From Glandiceps talaboti (Eukaryota > Hemichordata > Enteropneusta > Spengelidae): a stretch of 27,500 nt of DNA. The DNA lies in assembly GCF_964340395.1 (NCBI RefSeq), contig NC_135571.1, positions 590,001 to 617,500 of the forward strand, given 5' to 3'. The translations under genes were made by a program, and so were the position numbers. The notes beneath the pieces are model-generated. The model was not told the DNA's origin, did not search any database, and worked only from the letters and a program-made list of their open reading frames with translations. Positions 26,531-27,500 of this stretch are shown one piece after another (position 1 is the first letter of the stretch; every line of letters begins with the position of its first letter).

Positions 26531-27130
26531 GAGGTTACAATCATGATGGTTAATTCTATTATTTACAACCAAACTACGTGACACTGTTCAATTTAAACTT
26601 CTTACCAACGTTAAAGTCCATGGCAGATGTATATATTTGGGAAAATCCTACCAATGCAAAGTGTTGGTGAACACATCCAGACTTGGCTTATGAATTTATC
26701 AGGGTGAAATAGTTGTCACTATTTCCTCTTGTTACATTACACCTACTGGGGCCAATACAAGAGGGGTCCGGTCGACCAGTGGGCACGGTGTATTCGTATA
26801 CACTTATGCTTTTGATGAGGTTTGGACAAGTGAACGAAATATTCATGTATGCACGAACCATAGCGAATGCATGTATTAAGTTTACTGGTATAAACCGCCT
26901 GGTATAAAGGTGGTTTATTGCTATAAGCCGAACAGGGGAAAGCGGTTTCCCCCTCTCTAGTAAGGTAGCTTTCAATAATTACAAGTAAAGAGGGAGGGAT
27001 GGGGCCGGTCTGTGGCATAGATTATGACGCCCTCCCTACTTCTTTGTGCAAAACATTGACCCTCCTTCACTTTCCGTTCTCTAAAATATTCCCCTCCCCC
27101 TGTTAAATTATTTCAATGAAGAACATTTGT
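26525..27130. other. Intergenic stretch with a small hairpin
   Basis: ATAAACCGCC at 26890-26899 and GGTGGTTTAT at 26909-26918 form a 10-bp stem with one mismatch around a 9-base loop. G-rich patches occur near 26753-26785 and 26988-27008. No gene is seen on either strand. Confidence 0.5.
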
Positions 27131-27240
27131 GCACCGCCTCCCCGTGACGTAGTTGTTAGAACTCAAGATTAGTAGTCAGGAAGTCGTGGTTTCGAATCCC
27201 ACAAGAGACAAGGAATTGTTCTATAGTAAAGATACTACCA
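27131..27240 (+). mobile_element. tRNA-derived SINE or degenerate tRNA-like sequence
   Basis: TGACGTAGTTGTTAG near 27144 resembles a tRNA A box. GTGGTTTCGAATCCCAC at 27186-27202 contains a B box and a T-arm-like hairpin (GTGG/CCAC), at normal tRNA spacing. The flanks do not form a convincing acceptor stem, and the sequence continues AAGAGACAAGGAATTG in a way expected of a SINE body. I prefer SINE over a working tRNA. Confidence 0.5.
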
Positions 27241-27500
27241 CATTGATAGTTTTTCATGGTATTTGTTGTTTTCACTATTACCACCACAGTTGTGTTTGTA
27301 TTAAATCAATGCCTGTGTTTGGATGTCATTTGCTGAGCTGAAGGTCAGAACTCCCAAAGACTAGATGGGCACACAACTGACTACCAGGACTGAGGTCAAC
27401 ATCTCCACTCCACCACATTATCCCCAATATATTGTAACACTGTTTCCCTTTACTAGCGGGAGACCCACTTTTCTCTCTAATTCACTACATTTCACTGAAT
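27241..27500. other. Right-hand edge, no gene seen
   Basis: Nothing recognisable apart from possible continuation of the SINE body. Short frames here have no supporting motif. Confidence 0.45.

Overview
The window is animal genomic DNA. It is AT-rich, full of microsatellites, and its genes are split by long introns with GT-AG borders. The retroposons (a Jockey/CR1-type LINE, Penelope-like fragments, a tRNA-like SINE) and a cluster of secreted C-type lectins suggest a marine invertebrate. I cannot name the species; a lophotrochozoan or invertebrate deuterostome is a guess from composition and content. Nothing looks bacterial or viral.

Layout. 1-2620: the 3' part of a decayed LINE that runs off the left edge and ends in an (AAATC)n tail, abutting five copies of a 46-bp repeat (2621-2850). 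2851-4756: no gene seen. 4757-5104: composite microsatellite. 5440-10305: lectin gene A (+), with two retroposon tails, a Penelope-like fragment and several microsatellites in its introns. 11222-13258: lectin gene B (-), convergent with A. 13370-21850: gene-poor DNA with microsatellites, an 18-copy 43-bp minisatellite (17220-17993), two short tandem duplications and a second Penelope-like fragment (19981-20470). 21850-22302 and 23317-23775: a diverged duplication of a promoter and non-coding first exon. The upstream copy is an orphan followed by a LINE 3' fragment; the downstream copy leads into lectin gene C (+, 24022-25935). 26423-27500: microsatellite, a small hairpin and a tRNA-like SINE.

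The three lectin genes can be assembled exon by exon and agree closely: five coding exons, intron phases 0-1-2-1, a signal-peptide exon, a tiny second exon (10, 10 and 25 nt), one exon carrying most of the lectin fold, an exon with WDD and the last fold cysteines, and a very short terminal exon that differs completely between genes. Predicted products are 187, 207 and 194 aa. All carry a CxCx6C motif before the fold, a likely extra disulfide inside it, EPN in the sugar-binding loop and WDD where WND is usual. They look like secreted, possibly Ca2+-dependent sugar-binding proteins of one local family, perhaps of immune or mucosal use; that role is inference.
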